Source of the DNA: Galdieria partita
Lineage: Eukaryota > Rhodophyta > Bangiophyceae > Galdieriales > Galdieriaceae
Length of the DNA: 64,000 nt
NCBI GenBank assembly: GCA_025991245.1
Contig: BQMJ01000071.1
Location: forward strand, 1-64,000
Reading direction: 5' to 3'
The notes under the pieces are model-generated. The model did not search any database and was not told the origin of the DNA. It worked only from the letters and a program-made list of their open reading frames with translations. Positions 1 to 13,329 of this stretch are shown in pieces (the first letter of the stretch is position 1; every line of letters begins with the position of its first letter). Made by a program: the position numbers and the translations under genes.

Positions 1-491
1 TAAACCCTAATAAACCCTAATAAACCTAATAAACCCTAATAAACCCTAATAAACCCTAATAAACCCTAATAAACCCTAAATAAACCCTAAATAAACCCTA
101 AATAAACCCTAATAAACCCTAATAAACCCTAATAAACCCTAAATAACCCTAATAAACCCTAATAAACCCTAATAAACCCTAATAAACCCAAATAAACCCT
201 AAATAAACCCTAAATAAACCCTAAATAAACCCTAAATAAACCCTAATAAACCCTAATAAACCCTAATAAACCCTAATAAACCCTAAATAAACCCTAATAA
301 ACCCTAATAAACCCTAATAAACCCTAATAAACCCTAATAAACCCTAATAAACCCTAATAAACCCTAATAAACCCTAATAAACCCTAAATAAACCCTAAAT
401 AAACCCTAATAAACCCTAAATAAACCCTAATAAACCCTAATAAACCCTAATAAACCCTAATAAACCCTAATAAACCCTAATAAACCCTAAT
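1..491. repeat. Terminal telomeric repeat array (C-rich strand)
   Basis: The window opens with about 47 head-to-tail copies of a 10-base unit, AATAAACCCT, mixed with an 11-base variant carrying one extra A (AAATAAACCCT) and a few units with a lost or changed C. The C-rich strand reads 5' to 3' from the very first base, which is the orientation expected at a left chromosome end; the G-rich strand would end in repeats of AGGGTTTATT. The array decays after about 491 into AACCT-like remnants. The unit is longer than the 6-8 bases of animal, plant and green-algal telomeres, and resembles a TTAGGG unit with TTTA inserted. That it is a true terminus rather than an internal block is inferred from its position and orientation. 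Confidence 0.95.
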
Positions 492-2958
492 AGAACCTAG
501 TACAACCTCAGTAAAACCTCACTAAAGCCTGAATAAGAAAGAAAAATGCATATTCTTTTCTGTGAGGCTACGTGTATACTAGAGTTCACTGCTTTTTTTC
601 GTGATTGCATCAGAGAAGAAAGTCCTTCAATTCTATCGATCGTTTTACGCTTGCTTCTAGTATAATTAATTAAGCCGCAAGTTTTTATAAAGGTTTTTCT
701 AATGGCCATATGACTTTTGGTTTGCTCTTCTTTTTGTTTGTGTATTTGAGTTTGATTGCGGGAACACTTAGAATCCAAAAAAAATTGTTTACATGCTATC
801 GCGAATTAATTATCGTCCTTCTTTGCTTAGCTGTTTTTTGGGTGTGTTGTGTAGATTAAAAATTTTAAGCGGTTTGCTTCAATAAAGTTTTTTTTTGGCT
901 GATTTCAGCCTTATTACCTTTCTCTTTCATTGTCCAAGTTCGAAAGCAAATTATTAAAGTTATTACATTTTTTTTGTTCTTAGTCAAGGCTATATTTATT
1001 GTATAGAGAATCCTCGAGTTTTCTTACAATGGATGAATGTTCTTTTATTTATCCTGTTTATATTTTTCTATAGCATATGACTTTTGGTTAAAACAGTACT
1101 AAACCTTAATTAAACTTAATTGAACCTGATAAAAAGAGTTCCTATTGCCCTGTATCAGACCATCCGCATTTGAACAATTATCACTGTCTATGTCATATTG
1201 ATTTGTTAAAGAAAAAGGCGATGTTTTTCTATGAAGACCTTTACTTTTGCTATTAGTCTCGTAAAATTAGTCAATCTTAAATGGTGCTTCTTGTTTTGCT
1301 AGTGATAAAAAGACTCGCCTTGTGAGCCAGTTTTTTGTATGTTTGTATTTGTTGTTCATTAAGGGAAGACCTGGAAATTTAAGGAAAATTTTAAAATGGT
1401 ATTTTTAATTCAAAGCTCTTTTGAGTTGAAGCATTTCTCTGCTGCTTTGCAGTAATTCGAATTTGTGAGGCATTTAGAAATTGTGACCATTTTTCTTAAG
1501 TAGCTCCTTTTTGTTGTCATTAGCATTATTACTGACGTTCTTAATTGACCTAGTGGAACAGTAAATTTATGGGCTTTTCACATTATTTTTTTTTGCTTTG
1601 TCTGATATTTGTGCCAAATCTATTTGGTGCAAGATCCTTTTGGTTTCTGATATTGGATGAATTTACCTTGAAGCACCCTGTTAATATCTTCCAATTGTAT
1701 TTGAAAGTTTAGTTAAATATGCTTATTTTACTAGAAATTATACCCTAATGAAGCCTAAAAAAACCAAAATAAGGAAAAATTCTTATTGCTTTTAGCCAGG
1801 GCATACCTAATTTTTCAATCCATTGCGCTCTAGTTGTCTCAAAGTAAGAGTACGCAAAGTAGATTGGTTGCGTCTGGTTTCTTATTTATGCTTTTTGTCA
1901 AAGAATAGCTACGTATTTTTTATTTTTTATGCTCATTGTGCTACTGACCAAGTTTGGTTTCCTGTCAGCTACATTTTGTTTAAGATTCTTTTGGATTCGA
2001 AACTAGAGTTGGTTGTTACATTCCTCGTCTAATTCAGATTTTTTGAAGTTCACAATTTTCTGCTTCTTTTGCATTGTTTTGAGATTTCAAGTCTTTCGTT
2101 TAAATGGTACTCTTCTGGCTACGTTAGTCTAAAAAACGAGCAATGTACGCAAAGAAGTCGTCGCAACAGTTGAGCAATCTGTCACAATTAACATTTTCCT
2201 CTCTTTATTCTTTGTTGTTTTCGTTATTGCATTCAATTGTTGTCCCTTCTTTTTACTACTTTTCTATAAATGAAAAAAACACTTTTCTTCTGTATTTCAT
2301 TGTCATATAGCAAATGAACTCCCTTTCATTAAAAGCATTGTTTTTTTTTTCTACGAGCCGATTGCTGTAACGTGTTAACTTCGTTTCACACGGTCGACAA
2401 ATATCTACCCCACGAGAACAGGTTCAATGTATTGATGATGTAAACAACATGTGGTATATGAAAATTCTTCAATATATCCTCTTCTTTCTATTTCTCTGAT
2501 TTCTCATTCTATGGTTTGCTCGTAAAATTGGTATTTGTATTATTTCATTAATAAACTTTGGATACAAGTGTAGCCCTTATAATGCAAAGATTGCCTATTC
2601 CCCTTTGATACATTGCATAAATGCCTCTTCAATACCTTTTCATAATGCCATTATGATAGAACTGAAACTAAAATGCTGAAATCTTTTTTTTTAGTGTTGC
2701 CATTAATTTTAAAAATTATTGAATTTTTTATGCAATAATGCTAAAGTAATGTTTCTCGCAAATTTGTCTTTTCATATAGGTTTGTATGGGTATTACTTGG
2801 TAACGATAGTGATATTTCTTTATTTCCTTTTCTTATTAAATTTGTTGATATCTCCAGTGCATATATAATGAAAAACTTCCCGATTTGGATAGTTTCTAAA
2901 CTTTTGTTTCGATCGTTTTACCAAGACTTTCATGGTTGAACCTTATGAGAATCGTCTT
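492..2958. repeat. Subtelomeric tandem repeat, copy 1
   Basis: This is the first of two long copies of a roughly 2.5 kb AT-rich unit. Matching landmarks lie 2770-2777 bases further right: an ATGCA block at 546 matches 3322, a conserved block at 1611 matches 4388, and one at 2931 matches 5701. Identity looks high, near 90%, in the best stretch (about 1600-1700). The copy starts with degenerate telomere-like bases and contains two further short telomere-like remnants at about 1100 and 1741. No long open frame is conserved between the copies, so it looks non-coding. Confidence 0.8.
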
Positions 2959-3234
2959 TATTAAACCCCAATAGTAAATCATAAGTAGACCGTATAGTAA
3001 ACCTCAGTAAAATCTCAATAAGAAAGAAAAATGCATGCTTCCTTCGGCCAGGCTACACAAATTTTGCAATTCAATTATTTCTTTTTTCATGTATGCATTC
3101 CAGGATCCGCTTTATTCTATAATGCTTTTTACCGTTGCTTCTAATGTAATCAGTTTTGTCGCAAATTTTTAAGGCGTATTTTAAAGATGGCGTTGTGACT
3201 TCTTTTATTGGTCCTTTTCGGTTAACCTTAATAT
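2959..3234. repeat. Partial copy of the subtelomeric unit head
   Basis: A third, short copy of only the first ~290 bases of the subtelomeric unit lies between the two long copies. It starts with degenerate telomere repeats (about 2960-3010), then repeats the ATGCATGCT block and the AGGCTACACA block seen at 546 and 3322. This fits an unequal-exchange or truncated-duplication product. Confidence 0.75.
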
Positions 3235-5735
3235 TCCCTAACATTCCCTAATAAACCCTAATAGTACACCATAAGTAGACCCTATAGTAAACCCTCAGTA
3301 GAACCTCAATAAGACAAAAAAATGCATGCTCCTTTCTGTCAGGCTACACATATTGTGCAAGTTACTCAATTTTTTTTATGAATGCATTAGACGAGCCCCT
3401 TAATTCTATCAAGCTTTTTATCCTTGCTTCTAGTAGAATCGATTATGTCCCAAATTTTTTATGAGTATTCTAACGATGACGATGTGACTTCTTTTATGAG
3501 CTTTTTTTGGTTTTGTTTCTTTTTGAGCTTTATCGCGAGAATGCTTCAAGCGTAAAGAGACTGTTTACATTTTACTCGTAATCAATGGTCGCCTTTTTGT
3601 GTTTAGGCATTTTTCTGTTTTTCTTTTGTTGATTAATAATTTTAAACGGTTTGCTCAAATGGAAACTTTTTTGTAGTAACTGTTGCTTTGACATTGTCAT
3701 TCTTCATTGTCCAAGTTGTAAAACAATTTTTAAAGCTTTTCTTACATACCTGTTTTCTTTGTTCTTAGTTGAAGCCTTGTATGTTGTGTAAGGGATACTC
3801 GAGCTTTCTTATAATTGATGAATGTTCTTTATTTATCCTGTTAAAATTTTCCTATAGTATGTGACTTTGGGTAAAAACAGTTATGTACCTTAATGAAATT
3901 TGATAGACCCTGTTAAAAAAATTCCCATTGTCCTACACCAAAACATCCGCATTTGAAAATTTATTAGGTTTTTGGTCATCTCGATGCATTGGAGAAAGAA
4001 AGCGAATTGGTTCTATCAGGACCTTTACTTTTTCTTTTGGTCTTGTAAAGGTAATTAATTCTCAAACTGTTCCGCTTTTTTTGCCAGAGATGAAATGAAT
4101 TGCCTTGTGGGCTATTTCTGCGTATGTTTGTATTTGTTGTTTACTACGGATATTTAGGTAAAATTTTAGAATGCTATTTTTAGTTCACGGCCCTTTCTAA
4201 TTAAGGAGTTTCTCTGTTGCTTCGCAGTAATTCGAAATTTTGGGCTTTCTAAAAATTGTGAACATTTTTCTTGAATGGTTTCCTTTTGTTGTTACTAGCA
4301 TCATTACCGTCGTTCTTGATTGACCGAGTGGCACAGTAAATTTATGGATTTTTTTTCATTATGATATTTTTGCTTTATCTGATATTTGTGCCAAATCTAT
4401 TTGGCGTAAGATCCTTTTGGTTTCTTATATTGGATGAATTTACCTTGAATCACCCTGTTAATATCTTTTAACAGTATTTGAACGTTTAGGTAAATATACC
4501 TATTCAACTTGAAATTATACTCAAATCAAGCATAATAAAACTAAAACGAGGAAAAAATGCTTATTGCTTTCAGTCAGGGCATACCTAGTTTTTCAATTTA
4601 TTGCGCTCTAGAGTCTCAAAGTAGGAGTGGGCATAGTAAATTGTTTATGTATGTTTTCTTATTTAAGTTCTTTGCCAAAGAATGGTCATTTTTTTAATTT
4701 TTTTTTATGCTTGTTGGGCTACTGACCAAGTTTGGTTTCCACTCAGTAGCATTTGTCTATTTTTTATTGGATTTGAAACTGGAGTTATTTTTTAGATTCC
4801 TCTTTTAGTTCAAATTTTTTTGGAGTTCACACTTTTCTGCTTCTTTTGTATTCTTTTGAGATTTTGAGTGGTTCGTTTTAATGGTACCCTTCTGGTGACG
4901 TTAGTCTAAGGCTCGAGCATTGTACGCGAACAACTCGTCGCAACAATTGAGCAATCTGTCACTATTAACATTTTCATTTCTTTGTTTTTTGCTGTTTTCA
5001 TCGTTGCTTTCAAGGATTGTCCTTTCTTTTTACTACTTTTCTACAAATGAGAAAAACAAGTTTCTTTTTCTTCTTTATTTCAATGTGATATAGTTAATGA
5101 ACTCCCTTTCATCAAAAGAATTTTTTTTTCTCTGTGAGCAGATTGCTGTAACTTTTTTCAATTTTTTTTTTGTTTCACTTGGTTTCAGCCTCACGAGAAT
5201 AGGTTCATGGTATCGATGATTTAAGGAACAAGTGGAACATAAAAATTCTTCAACATCTTGTCAAGTTTTTATTTCTCTAAATCCTTACTCTCTCTTGTTT
5301 CCTTGTAAAATGGGTATTTGTGTTGTTCCTTTACTAAACCAAGTGTAGGCCTAATGATGCAAAAACTGCCTATTCCCCTTTGATATTTGACATAAAATCC
5401 TCGTCAATACTTTTTCATGTTGCTAATGTAATAGAACTGAAACTGAAGTATTGAAATCTATTTCTTTTTTTTAACTGTTGTCACAGGTTTTGAAAATTTT
5501 TTAAATTTTTATGCATTAGTGACTTAGTAGCTTTGTCGTTGAATTTGTTTTTTCATATGGGTACTATATGGTAGAGATAATGATACTTCTTTTTTGATTT
5601 TTCTTTGTAAGGCCGTTGCTGTCTTTAGCGCATATGTAATGATAAGCTTTCAATTTGTATAGTTTTGAAACTCTTGTTTCGATCGTTCCACCAAGACCTT
5701 CATGGTTGAATCTTGCCTTATTAGAATCGTCTTTT
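3235..5735. repeat. Subtelomeric tandem repeat, copy 2
   Basis: This is the second long copy of the subtelomeric unit. It opens with clear interstitial telomere-like units (about 3235-3300, several AATAAACCCT-like blocks) and ends near 5735, where similarity to copy 1 stops. Like copy 1 it has remnants about 1.2 kb in (near 4507), so the unit itself seems built from older half-units. It is AT-rich, has long T runs and no convincing gene. Confidence 0.8.
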
Positions 5736-8700
5736 AAAATCTGTGATACATAGCAAAATTTTAAGAAATGTTATTTGGTCACTTTATTGTGTTCTACGTT
5801 GCAGTGATCTTGAAAATTTAACCATTTGGTAACTTAGTTTTTGCTTTCTGAGAATCGAGTGATACTGCTTGTTTCATTCTTTGAATAGACCATTCTACAA
5901 CGTAAAATATAGGAAAGGTATATACATCAATCCAAACGGAAGAAAGCAATGCTTATGCTCTTCTTGGTTCTAAGAATAGAACTTTGTCTTGTGTAGAAAC
6001 TTTTTGAGTTTTCTTTTATTTGTTCTTGACAATGTCAAACTCAGAATCAATTGGTTGTCTTTTCATTGTGAATTACTATGCCCTAGATTTTTGCTCAATT
6101 ATCGTTTTCTGAGAATGATTGAATTAGGAGATTCGATCGTAGTATAGACTCTTTTTGCATATTTTGAAAGTTAACTTTTTTGCTCTTTTCTCTTCTAGTA
6201 CTAGTGTCTTTTTCCCTTTCGTGTTTTCTTCTTGTAGCCCTTGAATGTGTAATGAAGTTTTCCAAGGTTTTATTTTACCTATGTACTAAACTGTTTGAGA
6301 TAAGAATATATTGATTTTTTCTATAGGCGGATTTGTTCTACTCTTTTTTTAACTAAATTTTGCATTATCACCTACTGTTTACCCCTGCGAACAACTAGAA
6401 ATATTGATGCAATAAAGCGCAAATAATGTATCGAAATTTTTCAATTTTTCACTTGGGCCAACCTCCCTAAATTCTTTCTTCTTTTTTATGGACTCTATCT
6501 GAGGTGATATTTTTATCGCTCTTCCAATGAACCGTAGTAATTTTGGTAAAACAGTTAAATTTTTTTATTTGAAATGACACGACTTTTCATTCCTTTTTCT
6601 AGAGCGCATGTGTTTTTCTCAATTCACTGGGTCGTCGTAAAACAATGTAATAGAGTATAAAAATAAGCGGTTTGGATTCGGTTACATTCCTGTGAAATTG
6701 TGTGAACATTTTTGATGATTTTTGTGATTTTGCTAATTTATCTCGAGTGGCTAAGTAATTCTTCCTTTGAAGTCTTTTGGAATCACTTCCACAGTTGTAT
6801 TGGTATTGCATGTTATCGATATCCAATTGTTCCATTTCTTTCATTTTCATTCAATTTTTAATTTTTGGGAGCTGAGCAATTTGGTTGTGCATCTGATATA
6901 TTGCGAAATCTAAATCTGGTAATTTTTATAGCTACCGTATTGCATGAGTTTTTTCACCAAAGTCATTTTTTGATATTGAAAAGCGACAGTTATTCGAAGA
7001 GTAGAATTTTGTATATGTTGGCTTTTACTATGTGGTATCTTTTATCAGACACCTTTTTTTGTAAAAATTTTTTTTTGCTTTCTTATGGTAACTGGGTTCA
7101 TTCTGTCCTATTTAATGTTGATCGGCATTATATTATACTCGAATTGTATTGTTGATATATATATATATATATATAATGAAGACAAAGTAAGCCACGTTTT
7201 TGCCATAAAAAAACCTCAAATGAATTAAACAGTTAGCAATCTAGCCACAAAAGTTCAATGTTGGTCTGTAGCAATTTGGATATTACATGCTTTATGTCAG
7301 ATTGACTATGCTTTGATTGACAACGTGGATTGAAACATATCTCTCAAGAGCACTTTTCCTCCATGAATTTGTTGTATTTTCATTCTTGTGCTTTGAAATC
7401 ATCCTATTGTTTTTGTTTCTCTCCTTAAATATTTAAAATTTCTTTTGAGTATTTCAATTTGACAAGAGTATTGAATTGGTTCCGACCGAGAATATGGTAA
7501 GTTTATCTATGAACATGCATTTTGGACACTTCTTCTTATTATCTTTTGCATTGTCACTAATGTCCACCCATGAGAACAATTAGAGATACTTATTCAATAA
7601 AGACAAGTAGTCTATGAGAATTCTTCAACTTTCTAGAGATTCTATTTCTCTTACTGTCTTTCTTTTCTCTATAGGTTATTTTCAAAATCGCTATCTGTAT
7701 CGTTCATTTATTAGTCTATATGTGTACGAAAGAAAGAAACGTTACAACGCTCTAACAAAAAAAGAATTGTCTAATATCCTCTGACATACGTCATGCGCTT
7801 TCCTTCAATGAATTATGTTCTCGTGAAACCAACGTTATAAAGCAAAGAATTATTTAATGATTCACATATTTTGACTTGCCTTGTTGCTTTCATATTTGGT
7901 AGTTTTGAAGTTTCGTTTTGTTTGTTGATCCATTCGTGGCAATTCATCGTCGCCTATGAAATCTTCATCCCCTAGCATACTCGTGCACTTGTACCGCTTT
8001 TGACTTTCATGAATTTTCTCTAGTACTTGTTTTCGGGAAACGTTTTCATTTGTTTGGAGCTAACATAATTCACTATGTATTTGAAATGTTGCTAAACTAA
8101 ATTGGCTCCGTTTCTTGCATCTCCCGTATCAGAGCCCTTTTCGATTCACTGACAGTGGTTTGAAAAGTACAAACTTGTTTTGCCTTATGGTTTCTTTATG
8201 CTGTCTTATCTTTTACTTAGCAATTTGGCAAAACAGCTTTTACTTTCTTGGGATCATTGTATACTCCTTATTTTATTCTGTGAGTATCTCGTATACTATA
8301 ATGCTGCTTTGTTGATGGTATACATATTGACCCAAAAGTAATCCAAACCATAAATATGCCATAAAAAAAGCCTTCAACTGAACGAAACGGTTAACAATGA
8401 CGACGTAAATGTTCCATCATGTCTACTGTTCTTCCTCTTTCTTCTTGCTTTATATCTACCTGGTCTATACTTTGCGCTATAACTATTAGAAAATTATATC
8501 ACTGAGTGGCATTTTTCATTATTGGTCATATTGTACTATCACTCTTTTTCTCTACAATCAATTTCTCCTTCCTTGCTCTCTTAGCTTTTAATACTTTTTT
8601 AGTCTTTTACTATGCATTGCATAACATTTTGGCTTCTTTCTAGCTCTTTTCTCTAGAATTTTCTATTTGGAACTCTTTGTTTGGGAACACCTCCAATCGA

Positions 8701-11269
8701 AATTCAATTTCTTCCATGATTTCCATAAGAACTTTCAATGCGTTTTGCTTTTCATACTTATCTAGCGTCCAAATCGATACTTGGTCAATCGAAATCAAAA
8801 GAATGTGTTGTACAGAGGCACAAATTCATTTCTATGCTTTAATAGGAAGCAAGAGCAAGATTGAGACTAGATGTCTATGTTAGTGACACAACTTGAAATA
8901 CTGTGACACTTGCGAAGTTGCAGGAGAAGCTCTACTTGTAAATATTCTAGTGTACTTGCAAACTGGCTCAAAAATTTCCAACTATGTCATGTATGCAAAA
9001 ATGCACCATAGAGATTTTCAATCAATCGTTGGTCTTTCCTCAACTTTTCCAGAGGACAATGGAGTATTAAAGAAAAGCTTGGTAAGTTCGAATCGTTTAC
9101 TCCTTCATTTCTGTTGATTTCGACCCACCACTAGTCATTTTTATATTTACAAATAAATAGCACTCTAGCCATTTTTAGACAGTTGGAGCTTACTCTTGGC
9201 TAATCGTGAAAAAGTTCATATGAAACAAGAAAACACAAATTAGTATATACAAATCAATTTCTACAACTTTTTTTCCACAAATATCTGCTTTAAAAAAATT
9301 TCGAAAAGTTTTTGAATTTTGTCGAGAATTGGCTACGTAGAACAAAACATAGCCCATGACAGCCAAAAGGCAATAGAGGAAAGTGAGGGGAAATGAATCA
9401 ATGAACCCTCATGTGAACTCAAATAGCTTCTTACTGGATTTCCCAACGACCCAGCTTGGATCCTAATTCAGCCTAGTAAAATCTACAATGCAACAAGGTT
9501 TTCAATTGCAACACAATCTTCTAAGGTTCTATATATTATTTGCTAATGTTGTTTTCATAGATATCACTTTCTAATTTAGTCTCTTGTAAAGAATAGAGGT
9601 TTCTTTGTAAAATTCCATTTCTTCTTGTTGAGTGTGTATGGTTTTTGAATATGTAATATTTTCCAGTTACTACTTTTGGTGTTTTTGATGTTAATCTCTT
9701 TCCTCTTTCACATCACAGTGTAATTGGAAATGATTTCAGCATTGTGTATCATAGACAACTTTATAGTTTTAATGTATTTTATTCTGAACTTTTTGTATGG
9801 TCCGCTTTTATATGTTTTCCTAATTGTTTTGATTCGGCACTGGGTTGTATAAAATTCGTAAACTTTTTCTTCTCTTAGATACCCTGTAATTTAGAAATTT
9901 GATTGTGTTTGTCCTTGTTTTGGCAGAGTAGTTTGTTTTGAGCTAATATTGTTGTTGCCAGAAATTTTTAAGTTTTTTTCTCTTTTCATTTGAATATTCT
10001 ATGTGGAACTCTCACAAGTACATGTTGTCTTCAATAAGTTTCTGTGATAAATAAAGCTTCTCATGTCAATTGGATTGCATCTCTATTTATTGTTTTGATT
10101 GATATTGGGTTGTTTGAAACTTTTCTTTTAACTCTGGTCTTAGAAGAATTTTTGTATAGTTGTTCTTCATAATAAAGTTTTTCTTATGAAGCGATACGAG
10201 AACTTTCTTTTTTGGCGTTGGGTGATAGCTCTACTGCATTGGCCCCAGCTCTGTCCAATTATGAATAATTCTGATTGGCTGATTGGTAAAACTTGAATGG
10301 TCAATTCTAGTCTTTGCCTTTTTTTAAGAATTTGTGTTGATTCTTTGAAGTCTCTCTGTTTACACCTTGGTGACTCAAAGTGGCTAAACGTTGAGTTTCT
10401 CGCCTCTCCTGAGCTGGGTTAAAGCATATGCAAATTGCCAAGATTCGATTTCTTCGATGTTATCAATTGTATTTTCCTTCTATAATGGTTCTTTTTGGTA
10501 CTGTGTATTGCAGTTGGTGTTTGTCTTTCTTTCTTGGCTAAAAGTCTTTCTCGTTTGTATATAAATGACAAGGTAGTTTGTCTATAAAAGAAATTACGTG
10601 CAGTGTACACTTTTTATTATCAATTGAATAGAAAAAATTCCTTGCCTTTCAGACATTTTTATCATTATGACAATCCAAATGTTGGCGAGAGTTCTTCTTG
10701 TATAATTAACTAGTCACGAAATTCAGCGTGTATTCATTCGCGGACGCTAGACTTCTACGAAAATAACATTTTGGCAACCATACCCACCAGTATGAAGATC
10801 GATCGTTCAAGTAAACAGGGCATCAAGAACAAAATATTCATGTCTTGCTCAATTTTGCTTTGTAACGTAGGAAGATCCTGGAATATCTTGCACATATCTA
10901 GGAATGTTGCTTAGTCGAGTAATTTAATATGCAGAAAGAATCGCTGTCTAAAATGAGCAATGTATTTATAAATTCGTGGATAGTTGTCAGTTTGTATACT
11001 TTGTGCTTGTCAGCCTTTTTACAGAATTATACGTTGTATAGTTGATTGTGATTTCCCAATAGAAAGACAGGGCTATTTAAGTGCCAACAGTAATACTATT
11101 CAAACAATATCCTTTCCAAAACTGTGTCTCACAAACTGTCAACTGCTAAGTATTTATAGACTTGAGCACAAAAGACTACGGTAGCTATTCCAAACATACA
11201 CTATGCCGATGAGTTGCGAAGCCTCTCTTTTGTGAAAGTTTTTCCCATCAGACACTCTTTTTCTTCCAA
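5736..11269. other. AT-rich subtelomeric stretch without a supported gene
   Basis: About 5.5 kb of AT-rich sequence with only short open frames (under 100 codons), none with a recognisable domain or a long spliceable frame. It holds a TA dinucleotide tract near 7155-7175. Two segments share a diverged block about 1.15 kb apart (near 7200 and 8352, both around a CCATAAAAAAA motif), which suggests older subtelomeric duplication. A slightly more GC-balanced patch at 8890-9110 has a 74-codon frame but no recognisable homology. I see no RNA gene here. Confidence 0.5.
7155..7175. repeat. TA dinucleotide microsatellite
   Basis: An uninterrupted run of about ten TA dinucleotides in the AT-rich subtelomere. 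It is a plain simple repeat with no gene attached. Confidence 0.9.
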
Positions 11270-12105
11270 GTCTTGTTTCGAATTTGCATCCTTCAAGTGA
11301 CCTCGTCAAGTAAGATTAGCAAACAACGACGTAAAGATGCTTCAAAGTGGGTGTACAAACTCTGTTCACGTCCGTTTTCGAAACAGCAACTCAAAGTTGA
11401 ACTGCACAGTTCAGTTGCCACGAGACAACCTCCCCTCTCCACTTGGACAATAGATTCTCAATAGACAAAAACTGACAATGACAAGAATCGTTTTTGTGAA
11501 GAACCAAAGAGAATCAACTCAGAATATACTCCGACTGTTACAAAAGATCTTGGTAATTGTTCCACAAGAGAAAGTCCTCATCTATTGTTCACAGGACAAC
11601 AGTTCAATTCAACTTCAAAAACCAGGTTACATTACAAGACTGTATCACCGCAAGGGTTCAACCTCAAAAACTATTTGGAGCCTTTGTGCCCACTGGTTCC
11701 CCACTACTCCGCAGGGTCACTGTCTTCAAACAGACCAAAAACAAATGATCAGCAAATTCTCGAACAGAACCTACGTTGCACTCGACAAGAACTTGGAAGC
11801 GACTTTGAGGTTCAAGCCAAGTTGTTGACAGGAAACGAACAAACCAAACCGGGACTTGGTTGGTGTTTCAAAAAGTGCAAAGTCATAAAACTTCAAATTT
11901 TTTTCGTACTAAAAAGTTCTCCTCTAAATTCAACTACTTATATTTTCATAAAAAGGAACAATTCTATCCACTTCAAAACAGATGGTAACAAAGCAACTAC
12001 AGCCAAAGTTGTGTTAGCTAAGCAAAACAATCACAGTGAGAGATTGGGCAAAGTGACGTTGAAGAGCTCTTCGAGTACCGTCAAAAGTGCACACGCCATA
12101 TAGTT
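11270..12105. repeat. Dispersed repeat R2, copy a
   Basis: A diverged member of a dispersed family seen four times in this window (also about 13330-14000, 15575-16290 and 24000-24840). Shared landmarks, in order: a CAGTTG(C/T)CA block, a CTCTCCA(C/T)TTGGA block, a TAGACA(A/C)AAACTGAC block, an ACAAAAGA(T/C)CTTG-type block, and a CAGACCAAAA block. Open frames up to 172 codons cross it in several frames but are not conserved between copies, so I treat them as chance. Its orig function is unknown; two copies lie just upstream of NTPase genes. Confidence 0.55.
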
Positions 12106-13329
12106 TCATATGTACCTAGTGAAAACTTTCCAAGGGAACCTTCACTCAAAGGTTTACCTAGAATACTATTGATTCTCTAACGTTGCATTATTTGAAGAGA
12201 ACCGTTGTGTTAGAATGATCGTTGACATACCCCTGAGAGTAAAGCCCGCCATTGTATATTGAGATAAACTCACCTTTGTTATTTACCTTGAAGATTTACT
12301 GGCTTCAAGTTGATTTGGAGAACATTGAGCTCTATTTGATAGGAATCATTTCAAGAAAGTATAATCTGCCACTTTCAACAAGAAGAGCGTGTTTCCCATA
12401 ACTTGGAACGATTTAGTGTGTAGTCGCCAAGTTGTCATAGAGAAATTTCGGCAAGTAGAGTGAACACTTGTGCTGATCAATGTCTAGCTGAACTGTTTGC
12501 AACTTGGAGGACTGTGAATTTTGTGTTACCAGTAACAAGGACCTTTTAGACTTTTGCAGATTTGAGTTTATACAATCTGGTCGAGTGTTTCAATTATCAA
12601 CAAAACGTGATTCAAGTAAACATTGGAAGTGACACATGTATATAATTTGTATTTTGCCTACCAGTCAAGTTTCTCAATCAGCTTGAATATATAGACCAAG
12701 TGTCGCATATTCTATTTTGTATAATTGTATTGCGAAAATAAAGAATCCATTGTTGACTCTTTCTATTTTGTGAGTTCTACATATGAAAACTGTCCATAAT
12801 AGCATAGCGTCATGACTCATATAATAAGTGTCATTGCAAGAACCTTGCCTTGTTTGTCCCTTCACAACAACAGTCAAAAACAAAGACCCTCGAGCCACTT
12901 CCTCCTATGCATCTAAAACACCGCAAAGTTTCAAACAGTCTATGTTTCACAAAATTCAACAATAAAACACGGAAAATTCTGCAAACACTAGAGCACTCCA
13001 AAATTGGAGAAAGATAACCAAATTGTCAAAGACAAAGAATTGCCTACATCAGTAAACCCAACAGAGAAAAGCAAAGAGGCAAGAAAGAAGCAACTCAGTC
13101 ATAAACGCTTCAACTATACCCAGAATACTTCAACACGTTATGAAGCTAGTACCTGGACTCACTCTCGAATCTGGTTCCCTCAGAGTTTCTCTGATAAAAA
13201 CCACAGAAGCATCTACAATAGTTATATCAAAACCCCACTCTCATGAAAACTTTCAAAGTTGGCTATTATCCACATTTATTCTAAAACGCAACGACAAAAC
13301 TCAAAGTTGGAAAAACATATCAACTGGTC
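12106..13329. other. Subtelomeric spacer, no gene seen
   Basis: About 1.2 kb of AT-rich sequence between two R2 copies. It has only short open frames in several directions and no domain or splice pattern that supports a gene. Part of it (about 13010-13260) resembles the middle of R2 weakly. Confidence 0.4.

Noticed and set aside
6599-9117. Several 60-96 codon frames in the subtelomere
   Set aside because: AT-driven composition (long Phe/Leu/Tyr runs), no shared frame between duplicated segments, no splice pattern.
11478-12103. Open frames of 116 and 172 codons
   Set aside because: They overlap in different frames inside repeat R2, are not conserved in the other R2 copies and show no domain.
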